Assembly: GCF_023015865.1 (NCBI RefSeq)
Contig: NZ_JALKBC010000005.1
Span: 310,001-374,000, forward strand
Source of the DNA: Arenibacter sp. F26102
Lineage (GTDB): Bacteria; Bacteroidota; Bacteroidia; Flavobacteriales; Flavobacteriaceae
Direction of reading: 5' to 3'
DNA length: 64,000 bases
Shown here piece after piece: positions 33,700 through 42,233 of the stretch (positions are counted from its first letter, which is position 1; every line of letters starts with the position of its first letter). Both the position numbers and the translations under genes were made by a program. The notes below the pieces were generated by a model that ran no database searches, had not been told where the DNA came from, and saw only the letters and a program-made list of their open reading frames with translations.

Positions 33700-35928
33700 T
33701 TATCCAATTATAGGTTTAGTCGGGACTTGCATTAGTTCCGGGAATTTTGAAAATGGCTGCTGCGTAAATCTATTGCCGGTTGCGGCCTTTAAGGCGTTTG
33801 CAACGGCTGCACCTGCAGGTGGTAAGGTTGGTTCCCCCAATCCCGTTGGTGCAATTTCATTTTGTATTAGATGTGATTCCACTTCAGGTATTTCTCCCAT
33901 TCGTATCAAACGGTATTTGTCATAATTCTGAGACTGGGGTTTCCCGTCTACAAAAGAGAGGTCACCGTACATAGCATGGCCTACACCATCTATAACACCG
34001 CCTTCTATTTGATTTTTGGCGCCCAAGGGATTTACCACTATACCGCAATCTACCACGCAGGTAACTTTTTTTACGACAGGCATCCCGTTTTCAATTCCCA
34101 CATCGGCGACTTCCGCTACATGCGAATTATGGCAATAATAAGCGGCAAAACCCTGGAAGACTCCCTCTTCTTTTTTACCCCAACCTGATTTGTCCACAGC
34201 TACTTTGATAACATTTTGCATGCGTTCCGGGGAATATTGGATACGCTCGTCCGTAGTGCCTTTAACTTTTTCCAATAAATCCAAACGTAACTGAATACGG
34301 TCCACTTCCATGGTCTCCGCCAGTTCGTCAAAGAAACTTTGTTCGGCAAAAGCCAAGAAATTGGTATAAGGTGCTCTCCACGCTCCGGTGGTAATATTGC
34401 TTTCATAATTGGCGACATCCACCTGGTAATTTTCTATGGCACCGGCAGGGAAGAAATTAGGTATTAATCCATACATGTTTCCACCAATAGCTGCCTCCTT
34501 TAAATGGTAAGCTGTTACTTGGTCGTCTTTTATGGCCGCTTTAATTCTGTATTTTATAGCAGGGCGATACGTACCTGAGGTCATGTCATCTTCACGTGAA
34601 AACACCAATTTCACCGGTTTTTTTATAGCATCGGCAATTTCCGCCACCTCATAAACAAAATCCCCGTAAAGTCGCCTTCCAAATCCGCCACCCATACGGG
34701 TCATTTCCAAATGAACTTCCTTAACGTCCCTACCCAGCATGCCTGCTACAGCGGTAGCTGCAAATTCCGGTGTTTGTACAGGACCTACCAAATGGATCTT
34801 TTCTTCGGTAATATTGGCGAAAAAATTCATCGGTTCCATACAGTTATGGGGCAGGAAGGGTGATTCATAGGTGCGCTCCAATATTTTATCGGCCTTGGCA
34901 AAGGCTTTATCAATATCTCCGTCCTTTCTCAGGGTTTTAAATTCCTTTCCATCAAGCAATCCAATTAATTGCTTATCCTGAAACTCCGTACTTTCCATTA
35001 CAGCACCATCTGTCCATTGGGCTGAAATTGCTTCCTTGGCTTTAAGGGCCTCCCAAGTAGATTTTGCAATGACTACTACTTTATCACTCTTGCTCATTGC
35101 TACCGTCCAGTTACCGACTCCTTCTTTTGAAAGTTCCTTAGCCTTTTCACCTATTCTAATTACATCCAAAACACCGGGCATGGACTTTGCCTTGGCATCG
35201 TCATAGGAATCCAATATTTGACCAAAGGCAGGTGGCCGCAATACACAGGCGTATACCATACCGTCTACCTTGTAATCCAAACCGAAAAGGGGTTTACCTG
35301 TTATTATCTTGTCTATGTCCACATTTTGGGCATCTGTCCCTATAATCTTGAAATTCTTTGGTTCCTTGAGGGTTACATTCTCCGGAACTTCCATGGCTGC
35401 TGCCTCCTTGACAACATCCCCATATCCTAAGGTTTCGCCTTTGGCATTGCTGATTACGCCTTCAGAGGTAGTGCATTGTGATGGGTCTACTCCCCATTTG
35501 ACGGCAGCGGCATTTACCAACATTTGACGCGCTGTTGCCCCTGTCTGTCTTAAGGGCTCCCATCCAAGTCGGATCGACTGGCTTCCACCTGCAAGCTGTC
35601 TGGTATAATTCTCGGTGTCCAAAATTCCCTGCTGTACATAAACCTTGTCCCAGGCCACATCCAATTCTTCGGCAATAAGCATGGGCATAGCTGTTTTTAC
35701 GCCCTGACCAATTTCAGGATTTGGTGAAAAAATGGTTACCGCACCATTATCTGCAATTTTTATAAAGGCATTGAAATCATTAAAATTTAACTGGGAAATA
35801 TCTACAGGTGGTTGCACCTTGGGCTTACAGGCAGTGAAAAGATTAAACCCTATGAGCAGTCCACCACTGGCAAGTGATGAAGTCCTAATAAACGACCTTC
35901 TGTTAAAAGTTATAGATGAGTCTGACAT
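33700..35928 (-). CDS. Exported molybdopterin-binding hydroxylase subunit (IorB/aldehyde oxidoreductase-like)
   Basis: 742 residues from the ATG at 35928; upstream in-frame codons are not conserved. The N-terminus has a Tat signal, TFNRRSFIRTSSLASGG, followed by a hydrophobic core and FTACK. The body has xanthine-oxidase-family motifs: GQGVKTAMPMLIAEEL, PHNCMEPMNF, MTRMGGGFGRRLYGDF, WRAPYTNF and the catalytic Glu in GLGEPTLPPAGAAVANA. Oxidises an N-heterocycle or aldehyde in the periplasm; substrate unknown. Its [2Fe-2S] partner is encoded just upstream. It heads the Moco cluster and is the likely client of XdhC-like and MocA-like proteins. Confidence 0.93.
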   Translation of the reverse strand: MSDSSITFNRRSFIRTSSLASGGLLIGFNLFTACKPKVQPPVDISQLNFNDFNAFIKIADNGAVTIFSPNPEIGQGVKTAMPMLIAEELDVAWDKVYVQQGILDTENYTRQLAGGSQSIRLGWEPLRQTGATARQMLVNAAAVKWGVDPSQCTTSEGVISNAKGETLGYGDVVKEAAAMEVPENVTLKEPKNFKIIGTDAQNVDIDKIITGKPLFGLDYKVDGMVYACVLRPPAFGQILDSYDDAKAKSMPGVLDVIRIGEKAKELSKEGVGNWTVAMSKSDKVVVIAKSTWEALKAKEAISAQWTDGAVMESTEFQDKQLIGLLDGKEFKTLRKDGDIDKAFAKADKILERTYESPFLPHNCMEPMNFFANITEEKIHLVGPVQTPEFAATAVAGMLGRDVKEVHLEMTRMGGGFGRRLYGDFVYEVAEIADAIKKPVKLVFSREDDMTSGTYRPAIKYRIKAAIKDDQVTAYHLKEAAIGGNMYGLIPNFFPAGAIENYQVDVANYESNITTGAWRAPYTNFLAFAEQSFFDELAETMEVDRIQLRLDLLEKVKGTTDERIQYSPERMQNVIKVAVDKSGWGKKEEGVFQGFAAYYCHNSHVAEVADVGIENGMPVVKKVTCVVDCGIVVNPLGAKNQIEGGVIDGVGHAMYGDLSFVDGKPQSQNYDKYRLIRMGEIPEVESHLIQNEIAPTGLGEPTLPPAGAAVANALKAATGNRFTQQPFSKFPELMQVPTKPIIG

Positions 35929-36017
35929 AATTTTTTGTTTTTTTATCCTCAATATTAAAGGATGAATTTTTTTGAGGTAAGCGAATACAGTAGCCTTTAT
36001 GCCCAGTGGCAAAAGGA

Positions 36018-36479
36018 TTACCCTATTTTGGTGGCTGCAACTTCAACGGCCCTATGAATTCTAATATAGGAAGCACATCGGCATATATTGCCGTGCATAG
36101 CCGTCTTTATTTCGTCAGAAGTGGGATTTGGATTTTTGTCCAAAAAAGCAGAAGCGGTCATTATTTGTCCAGCTTGGCAATATCCGCATTGTGGCACATC
36201 TACTTCCTTCCAGGCCACTTGTACCGGATGGTTGCCATCTTCCGAGAGCCCTTCAATAGTGGTAATTTCCTGTCCAGCCACTGAGACTATTGGTAAAGAA
36301 CAACTTCTTACTGCATTACCACCTAAATGAACTGTACAAGCTCCACATTGGGCAATTCCACAGCCGTATTTAGTTCCGACCAAATCCAAATGATCACGTA
36401 AAACCCATAACAAAGGGGTATCTTCCGCGACATCTACACTTTTGGAAACTCCATTAACCTTAATGTCATATTTTGGCAT
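36018..36479 (-). CDS. [2Fe-2S] subunit of the molybdo-hydroxylase (IorA-like)
   Basis: 153 residues. Plant-type ferredoxin cluster: CGIAQCGACTVHLGG and a later Cys in VRSC; second cluster CGYCQAGQIM and NICRCASYIRI. Two-cluster small subunits of this type pass electrons from the molybdenum subunit. It lacks its own signal peptide, so it would be carried across the membrane with the Tat-signalled large subunit. It is the first gene of the cluster, 89 bp ahead of the large subunit's start. Confidence 0.95.
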   Translation of the reverse strand: MPKYDIKVNGVSKSVDVAEDTPLLWVLRDHLDLVGTKYGCGIAQCGACTVHLGGNAVRSCSLPIVSVAGQEITTIEGLSEDGNHPVQVAWKEVDVPQCGYCQAGQIMTASAFLDKNPNPTSDEIKTAMHGNICRCASYIRIHRAVEVAATKIG

Positions 36480-36660
36480 AGTTGATGTTTTTAAGTTGAA
36501 ATAAGTAATACCCTACAAGGTACCAAATTTAGGGCAAGAATGAATTAATTTAACAGTTTGTTAAGGGGGTATTTCATACGTAGTTCACGGTATAACGCAT
36601 AGGGATATGAACAATAAACACTAGTGTAAAGGCGCCTAATTTTAAGTCAATAAAATTAAA

Positions 36661-37371
36661 TTAAATAGAGCTCTTGTCCAAATAACAATCCACATTGGAA
36701 TGCAACCATAACAAGGAAGCCGGTAATGTAGTGGTAATATCTCTGCTCAACAACCTTTTTATGGCCTTCTTTTTGTTCGGTCCGGTTAAGAGTAGAATAA
36801 TTTTTTTGGATTTTAAAATGTTGGACATTCCCAAAGTTAATCCATATGTTGGTGCAGTCTTCATTTTATTGGCCATGGGATGTTTAAGAGAGGATTTGCT
36901 CAAATCTGCAATATGGCAATCCGGGTATAATATTTTGGAAGGTTCGTTAAACCCTATATGTCCATTTTTGCCCAAACCTAGAATACAGATGTCAATTGGA
37001 CCGTGTTCCTGAATTTCATTTTCCATGCGGTCACATTCTTTTTTTGCATCGGTAGGGCTGCTGTCGAAAGAGATATAATGGCTTTTGGGAATTTGAAGCG
37101 GGTCTATAAGATTCTTTTGAAGATAATACTCGGATGTATTGGGATAATCCCCATTGGTCCCTCCCCATTCATCCAATTTAATAATCTTTATATCCTTGAA
37201 AGTTTCCGGGGAGATTTTGTACGATTCCACCAATTTTTCGTAAAGTCTAGTCGGTGAATTCCCCGTAGCGGTGCAAATAAGCTGCTGCGGATTGTCCTTC
37301 AACTGGGACAATACTGTATCACAGGCCATTTGGCTCATGTTTTCATAATCTGCACAATAATGTATATTCAT
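36661..37371 (-). CDS. Glucosamine/galactosamine-6-phosphate isomerase family enzyme
   Basis: 236 residues. NagB-fold motifs: ICTATGNSPTRLYEKLV, IIKLDEWGGTNGDYPNTSEYYL, DICILGLGKNGHIGFNEP and TYGLTLGMSNIL. NagB itself has MDEYxG; the DEWGG form is closer to galactosamine-6-phosphate isomerases (AgaI). It would deaminate an amino-sugar phosphate to a ketose phosphate and ammonia. No sugar transporter or NagA gene is next to it, so the substrate stays open. Confidence 0.85.
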   Translation of the reverse strand: MNIHYCADYENMSQMACDTVLSQLKDNPQQLICTATGNSPTRLYEKLVESYKISPETFKDIKIIKLDEWGGTNGDYPNTSEYYLQKNLIDPLQIPKSHYISFDSSPTDAKKECDRMENEIQEHGPIDICILGLGKNGHIGFNEPSKILYPDCHIADLSKSSLKHPMANKMKTAPTYGLTLGMSNILKSKKIILLLTGPNKKKAIKRLLSRDITTTLPASLLWLHSNVDCYLDKSSI

Positions 37372-37678
37372 ATCAAGTCCAAGCTTTATCTACTGAAGGG
37401 TTATGTAAAATACAAAAATTTAGGGTTCGGCACCCTGCGGCTGCAAAGTTTTCGGCCCTTTTATTTCAAGTGTTTTAGCTTTCCAAGTAGCTCAGTTGAC
37501 AAATTATGGCATAATTGTCTAATAATCAGATGTATTGTCAATTATTTATTTACTTTCAATAAGTTTATTTAGGTCAGGTATTTTCAAGTGCTGATTACCA
37601 ATGTGGGCTTCCGAAAAAATGTGAATAAAGTATTTAACAAATATTAACATTCATTTTAAACTTTAATATAATTTTAAA
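37372..37678. other. 307-bp gene-free stretch
   Basis: Nothing recognisable before the promoter-like box at 37679. Confidence 0.4.
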
Positions 37679-37686
37679 TAGTTTTG
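37679..37686 (+). promoter_or_regulatory. Candidate -7 promoter box (TAGTTTTG)
   Basis: Fits TAnnTTTG, 30 bp before the VWA lipoprotein ATG. The leader has a short inverted repeat CGTTC / GAACG. Confidence 0.4.
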
Positions 37687-37715
37687 AGCGTTCTGCTTGT
37701 TGAACGTTAAAAATT

Positions 37716-38813
37716 ATGAAAATGAAATTATATACCGGAATAGCGGCACTATGCTTTGGCATTGCCTTATTAGTATCATGCGGAAATGCGGATGATGATG
37801 TTAAATATGGTTTAAATACTGGAGGGGATTTAGGTCTTGGAAAGCCAGTGGATGACTGTCTAAATTTAGGTGATGGGGAATTGGTTTTATCCATTCAAGA
37901 TCAGTTTACCACCCTTCCAGGCAAAGTATCGATCTTTTTTAAGGTCTCCGATAAGGATGGCGATCCGGTTCCTGGGCTAACGGCCAGTCAGTTTACCATT
38001 TATGAGCAAGGTAGAAATGATGCCTGTTTTAATACCATATCCACTTCTGAATCTTTTGCCAGGATCTCTCCAAATTCACAAATATTCAACAACAATACTA
38101 TTTTGGTGCTCGACTTAAGTAATAGTGTTTTGAGCAGCAGTATGGAAGAATTAAAAAATGCTTCCACCAGCTTTGTAAACAATGTGATGCCTGCGGTGGA
38201 TACAGAATCCTTTAAAATGGCTATTTATTGGTTTGATGGGGAGGATAAATTGCATGTCTTAAATGAACTTACCCATGTAAAACAGGATTTGGTTACTTCC
38301 ATTCAAGGTATTAATGCCAATATTAGTAGTGACCCTTCTACCGATTTGTACGGAGCTGTAATTAAGGCTACCGACAAGGCAGAAAAATTATTGGCAGCAA
38401 GCACCACCAATGATCGTATTGGCGCTGCCTCTGTTGTAATTTTCACTGATGGGACTGATCAGGCTTCCCGTTACACACAAACCGCCGCTTTGAAAAAAGT
38501 GGATAATGCCAATAAGAACATTGCCTTTTTCAGTATAGGATTGGGCGCGGAAATTGATGCCGATGTTTTAGGGAAAATAGGTAAGACTTTCAGTGTATTT
38601 GCTGGTAATAAAGAACAATTGGAAACTACTTTCAACGACATCTCTTTTAGGGTTTCAGAACAGGCAAATAGTTTTTACCTTTTTGAATACTGTAGTCCAA
38701 AACGTGATGGAAGTGGTGAGAATAACTTGGCCATTCAAGTTAAGCAAGGTAACAGGCAGGGAGCGGTACAAACAAAATTTAACGCAAAAGGATTTACTGG
38801 AGGTTGTGAATAA
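37716..38813 (+). CDS. VWA-domain lipoprotein
   Basis: 365 residues. Signal peptide with lipobox LVSC (Cys22), an acidic Asp-rich stretch, then an Ig-like segment (about 50-100) and a von Willebrand A domain (about 125-345) with MIDAS motif LDLSNSVLSSS, and FTDGTDQ downstream. Such lipoproteins bind proteins through the metal site on the cell surface or in the periplasm. Role unknown. A strong terminator follows; the next gene encodes an OmpA-type lipoprotein on the same strand. Confidence 0.88.
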   Translation: MKMKLYTGIAALCFGIALLVSCGNADDDVKYGLNTGGDLGLGKPVDDCLNLGDGELVLSIQDQFTTLPGKVSIFFKVSDKDGDPVPGLTASQFTIYEQGRNDACFNTISTSESFARISPNSQIFNNNTILVLDLSNSVLSSSMEELKNASTSFVNNVMPAVDTESFKMAIYWFDGEDKLHVLNELTHVKQDLVTSIQGINANISSDPSTDLYGAVIKATDKAEKLLAASTTNDRIGAASVVIFTDGTDQASRYTQTAALKKVDNANKNIAFFSIGLGAEIDADVLGKIGKTFSVFAGNKEQLETTFNDISFRVSEQANSFYLFEYCSPKRDGSGENNLAIQVKQGNRQGAVQTKFNAKGFTGGCE

Positions 38814-38845
38814 CTGTCATTAAGTTTCTTTTAATCAAAACGTTA

Positions 38846-38877
38846 GGGCATCAAATTAATTTGATGCCCTTTTTTTT
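38846..38877 (+). terminator. Intrinsic terminator of the VWA gene
   Basis: Perfect 12-bp self-complementary stem GGGCATCAAATT / AATTTGATGCCC followed by eight T. Confidence 0.9.
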
Positions 38878-38969
38878 ATTAAGATTTCTTTAAACGATAA
38901 CGTCTTTTTCTGCTAAATGTCCGTATAACCTTACAGTAAACTATTTGTAAATTTTTTAATCAAAAAGAA

Positions 38970-39797
38970 ATGAAAAAAGTAACGTTAGTTGGTTTGTTGG
39001 GAATGGCAGTTTTGGCTTCCTGTGTATCTAAGAAAAAATATGTTGCTCTTGAAGGCGATTTGTCCAATACCAAAAGCATGTTGACAAAAACTCGAGTAGA
39101 GAAAGAGGAATTGGAATCCAAAGTTTCCAAAATTGAAGCTAGGGTCGCAGAATACAACGAAAAAATAAATTCTTTACAAGAAATAAATGATTCTCAATTT
39201 AGTTCGGTTGATGATGTTGCTGTAATGAGCAACAACACAAAACAAAAAATGAGAGCCACTTTAGCAAAAATCGACCCTAGTGAATTGGCCAAGGCAAAAA
39301 CTATGGAAGACTCCATGAACCTAGCTATTTCTTATAATTTAAAGAAATCCATTTCCGATGAAAATGATGATGTTATTGTAGACATCAACAAAACAGTTGT
39401 CATGATCAATATTTCAGATAAATTATTGTTCAACTCAGGGAGTTACAGAGTAAGTAGTAAAGCCAACAATATCTTGGCAAAATTGGCAGAAGTGATCAAC
39501 TCCGAGCCTAGCATGGAAGTAATGGTTGAGGGACATACCGATTCTAGGACCATAAGTACTGCAATGTTTCAGGATAATTGGGACTTAAGTGTTAAGAGAG
39601 CAACTTCCATTGTAAGAATTTTACAAGATAAGTACAATGTTGATCCTGCTAATTTAATAGCTTCAGGTAGAGGTAGCTATTTGCCATTAGTAGAGAATGA
39701 CAGCAAGGAAAATATGGCCAAAAACAGACGTACCAGAATAGTGATTATTCCAAATTTGGATAAGTTTTTTGCGCTATTGGATGCCGAGTCATTATAG
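38970..39797 (+). CDS. OmpA-family peptidoglycan-binding lipoprotein
   Basis: 275 residues. Lipobox LASC (Cys18), a coiled coil at about 27-80 (LSNTKSMLTKTRVEKEELES), and a C-terminal OmpA domain (about 130-265): LLFNSGSYRVSSKANNILAKLA, VMVEGHTDSRTIS, WDLSVKRATSIVRIL, GRGSYLPLVEN and NRRTRIVIIP. It would tether the outer membrane to peptidoglycan. Monocistronic, with terminators on both sides. Confidence 0.93.
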   Translation: MKKVTLVGLLGMAVLASCVSKKKYVALEGDLSNTKSMLTKTRVEKEELESKVSKIEARVAEYNEKINSLQEINDSQFSSVDDVAVMSNNTKQKMRATLAKIDPSELAKAKTMEDSMNLAISYNLKKSISDENDDVIVDINKTVVMINISDKLLFNSGSYRVSSKANNILAKLAEVINSEPSMEVMVEGHTDSRTISTAMFQDNWDLSVKRATSIVRILQDKYNVDPANLIASGRGSYLPLVENDSKENMAKNRRTRIVIIPNLDKFFALLDAESL

Positions 39798-39830
39798 AAC
39801 ACTACCATTATTATAATTATTGTTTTAGCC

Positions 39831-39862
39831 AAAAACCCCGATGCGTGCATCGGGGTTTTTTT
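39831..39862 (+). terminator. Intrinsic terminator of the OmpA gene
   Basis: Perfect 14-bp stem (AAAAACCCCGATGC and its complement) with a GT loop and a T-run; symmetrical, so it can also stop the convergent phosphatase gene. Confidence 0.9.
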
Positions 39863-39898
39863 GTCCCATGGGTTTCATGAATTTTAGGTTCGCGTATT

Positions 39899-41713
39899 CT
39901 ATTTCTGGGATTCCTTAATATTGAGCAGCTTTAATATCTTGTGAAAAACTTCACTATTTTCATAGACGCCTTGGAATTCCTGTGAATGTGGTCCGTAGGC
40001 AAAAATTGGTACCATGGTCGCAGTATGGTCATCGGTGGTAAAATCGCCCTCGATCATTTTCTTTTCCATGTTGCCATGTGGCATGGTAAATCCTGATGTT
40101 TCATGATCTGCCGTTATAATCACTAAGGTATTCCCAGTTTTATCCGCGAACTTTATGGCCTCGGATATCGCAACGTCAAAATCTATCCCTTCGGTCACTA
40201 TACCAGCAACCTCGTTCTTATGTCCGTACGAATCTATTTGGGCGGCTTCTACCATTAAAAAGAATGGCTTGTTCTTGGCGTTCAAGAATTTAAGTCCATT
40301 TTTAGTGGCTTCTGCCAATATATTTCCTCTACCTTTCAAAAAGCTGGGAACGTCATTTTCGGCTATAAATAATCCTATTTTATCCTTCTTGCTATCTCCT
40401 ATTTCTTCAACATTCCTTAAAATTGAAAATCCCTTCTCATCTAATTGATTCATTTTAAAATTGGATTGCCCTCCCCCAATGAAAAGGGATAGCTTACTCT
40501 TCAAAAGATCGTTGGCAATTCCCTCGGTATCATCCCTATCCTTTTGGTGTGCATAGAAAGAACTTGGTGTGGCACCTACAATTTTATCGGTAGTTATACA
40601 GCCACTTATAAATTGATGTTGATCCAATAGTTCTGTTATATTAGTCAAGGGTTGACCATTAGGCGCCATACCAATAGATCTATTATAGGTTTTTGTTCCA
40701 GTTGCCAGCGCCGTTCCCGCTGCAGCGGAATCTGTAGTAAAATCGTCCGAAGATTGTGTTTTAATAAAACCAATACTTTTTAATTGTGTTAGGGTAAGGT
40801 TTCCCCCATTGGCCAAAACCGATGAAGAAATTTGGGTAAGACCATTACCATCCCCAATGAGCAGTATAACATTTTTGATACGCTTTTCCGTCTGATCGGA
40901 CTTGTAGGTTGGAGTATATACGTCAGATTTGGCGGTGTTGTAATATACCCGGCTCCCTAAAGTTTGTAAATACCCGGATGATTTGTCCGGCATATCCGTA
41001 TTTATATAATCAACTCCTAAATCATGGAAGGCTTTCCATGCTGTTTTGGAGTCAGGAGTGGCCCAAAAGCGGAAGGGCTTTTGAAAACTATGTGCTTTGT
41101 CTATAGTTGTCTTTACTTTTTGCAGGTCTTCGGTGGTTAACCTACCCTTGCCATTCCATCTGGAAAATTTATGAAAGGGAAGGCTTATCAATGCTACTTT
41201 TTCCCAAGCATCAGCCTTGGGAATATCGTCCAAACTTTGATAGTCGAACATTATAAACTGTGGATAATTTTTGTACTCTTCGGGCTTGGGTCTATTCCCG
41301 GATATTACCATCGTAATATTGGAGTTGTTAATGATGGTGGGATATTTCTCCAGAACGGAGACTATCTTGTTCAAGGTTGTATAGGTTTCGGATTTTATGT
41401 CTATCAGCAATTGTAGTTCCTGTATTTTTCCCAATTGTAATTCCAGAACCTGTTCAATTGGATCTAAATACAGGCTTTCTATAGTATGGTTATTAATTAT
41501 ATCCTTTTCGTCATGGGTAGCAAACAGGGTATCATTTTTTAAAAAAACATCTACCTCAATGGAATTGGCCCCGTGGGCATAGGCATCCCAGAATGGCATA
41601 TTCTGTAAATAGTCATTGTGGGAATGTATTTTAAATTGATGTGATTCCTGTCCTATTAATAAATGAACGGACAATAAAAAAAGAATTAACAAAAAACCAT
41701 TTTTCCTTAACAT
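39899..41713 (-). CDS. Fusion of a phosphodiesterase-like domain and alkaline phosphatase
   Basis: 604 residues with signal peptide (to about LLIGQ, residue 22). N-terminal domain, about 25-255: KIHSHNDYLQNMPFWDAY, GANSIEVDVFLKNDTLFATHDE and LLIDIKSE are the pattern of PI-PLC/GDPD-type TIM barrels. C-terminal domain, about 275-600, is an alkaline phosphatase: VILLIGDGNGLTQISSS, TDSAAAGTALATG with the phosphorylated Ser, MVEAAQIDSYGHKNE, VIITADHETSG and DDHTATMVPIFAYG. Inferred role: hydrolyse exported glycerophosphodiesters or similar lipids, then release phosphate from the product in one protein. Confidence 0.9.
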   Translation of the reverse strand: MLRKNGFLLILFLLSVHLLIGQESHQFKIHSHNDYLQNMPFWDAYAHGANSIEVDVFLKNDTLFATHDEKDIINNHTIESLYLDPIEQVLELQLGKIQELQLLIDIKSETYTTLNKIVSVLEKYPTIINNSNITMVISGNRPKPEEYKNYPQFIMFDYQSLDDIPKADAWEKVALISLPFHKFSRWNGKGRLTTEDLQKVKTTIDKAHSFQKPFRFWATPDSKTAWKAFHDLGVDYINTDMPDKSSGYLQTLGSRVYYNTAKSDVYTPTYKSDQTEKRIKNVILLIGDGNGLTQISSSVLANGGNLTLTQLKSIGFIKTQSSDDFTTDSAAAGTALATGTKTYNRSIGMAPNGQPLTNITELLDQHQFISGCITTDKIVGATPSSFYAHQKDRDDTEGIANDLLKSKLSLFIGGGQSNFKMNQLDEKGFSILRNVEEIGDSKKDKIGLFIAENDVPSFLKGRGNILAEATKNGLKFLNAKNKPFFLMVEAAQIDSYGHKNEVAGIVTEGIDFDVAISEAIKFADKTGNTLVIITADHETSGFTMPHGNMEKKMIEGDFTTDDHTATMVPIFAYGPHSQEFQGVYENSEVFHKILKLLNIKESQK

Positions 41714-42063
41714 GGATATTGATATTTATTATTGATATTAAATTTTACCCTTATTGAAACTTTGTAACTAATCCAGTTTCCAAAGAATTAACCTAAAACA
41801 GCCTAATTTAAACAAAACTATATAATTACTCTTGTTTTAATAGTTGGTTGCGGTTAAGTTAACCTATAGATAAACTCTTCCAAACAAAGGCCGAACACTA
41901 GTCCAATTTTTCTAAAAAAAAACATAGTGTCTAGAGAGGGTGCAAACAAGCCGAAAGTAGGGTTTTTGGCGCGATAGTTGTTTTATTAATAACAACCCCA
42001 ACAAACCTATGTTCATAATGCATACTAAAAACTAAATTTTGTATCATTTAAAAATTAAATATC
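41714..42063. other. 350-bp gene-free stretch
   Basis: No gene, repeat or terminator recognised; the leader of the 55-residue gene lies at its end. Confidence 0.4.
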
Positions 42064-42231
42064 ATGGTTGTAATCAACGACATTTTTCAGTATAGCGCTA
42101 TCAGTGAGCTATCCAATTGGTTTAAGGGTCTGGCCATTATCATATTTATCTCTATCGTTACCATACTTTTTATCATGCTTTTCTGGATACTTAAATATGG
42201 CGATAGCATGCGTATCTCTTTCGGGTATTAG
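42064..42231 (+). CDS. Small single-TM membrane protein (55 residues)
   Basis: ATG-to-TAG frame shorter than common cutoffs. It has a polar N-terminus (VVINDIFQYSAISELSNWF), one long hydrophobic helix (about 22-44: LAIIIFISIVTILFIMLFW) and a short basic end. The stop lies 2 bp from the stop of the convergent peptidase gene. The helix and clean flanks support a real gene; no family is known to me. Confidence 0.55.
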   Translation: MVVINDIFQYSAISELSNWFKGLAIIIFISIVTILFIMLFWILKYGDSMRISFGY

Positions 42232-42233
42232 AA

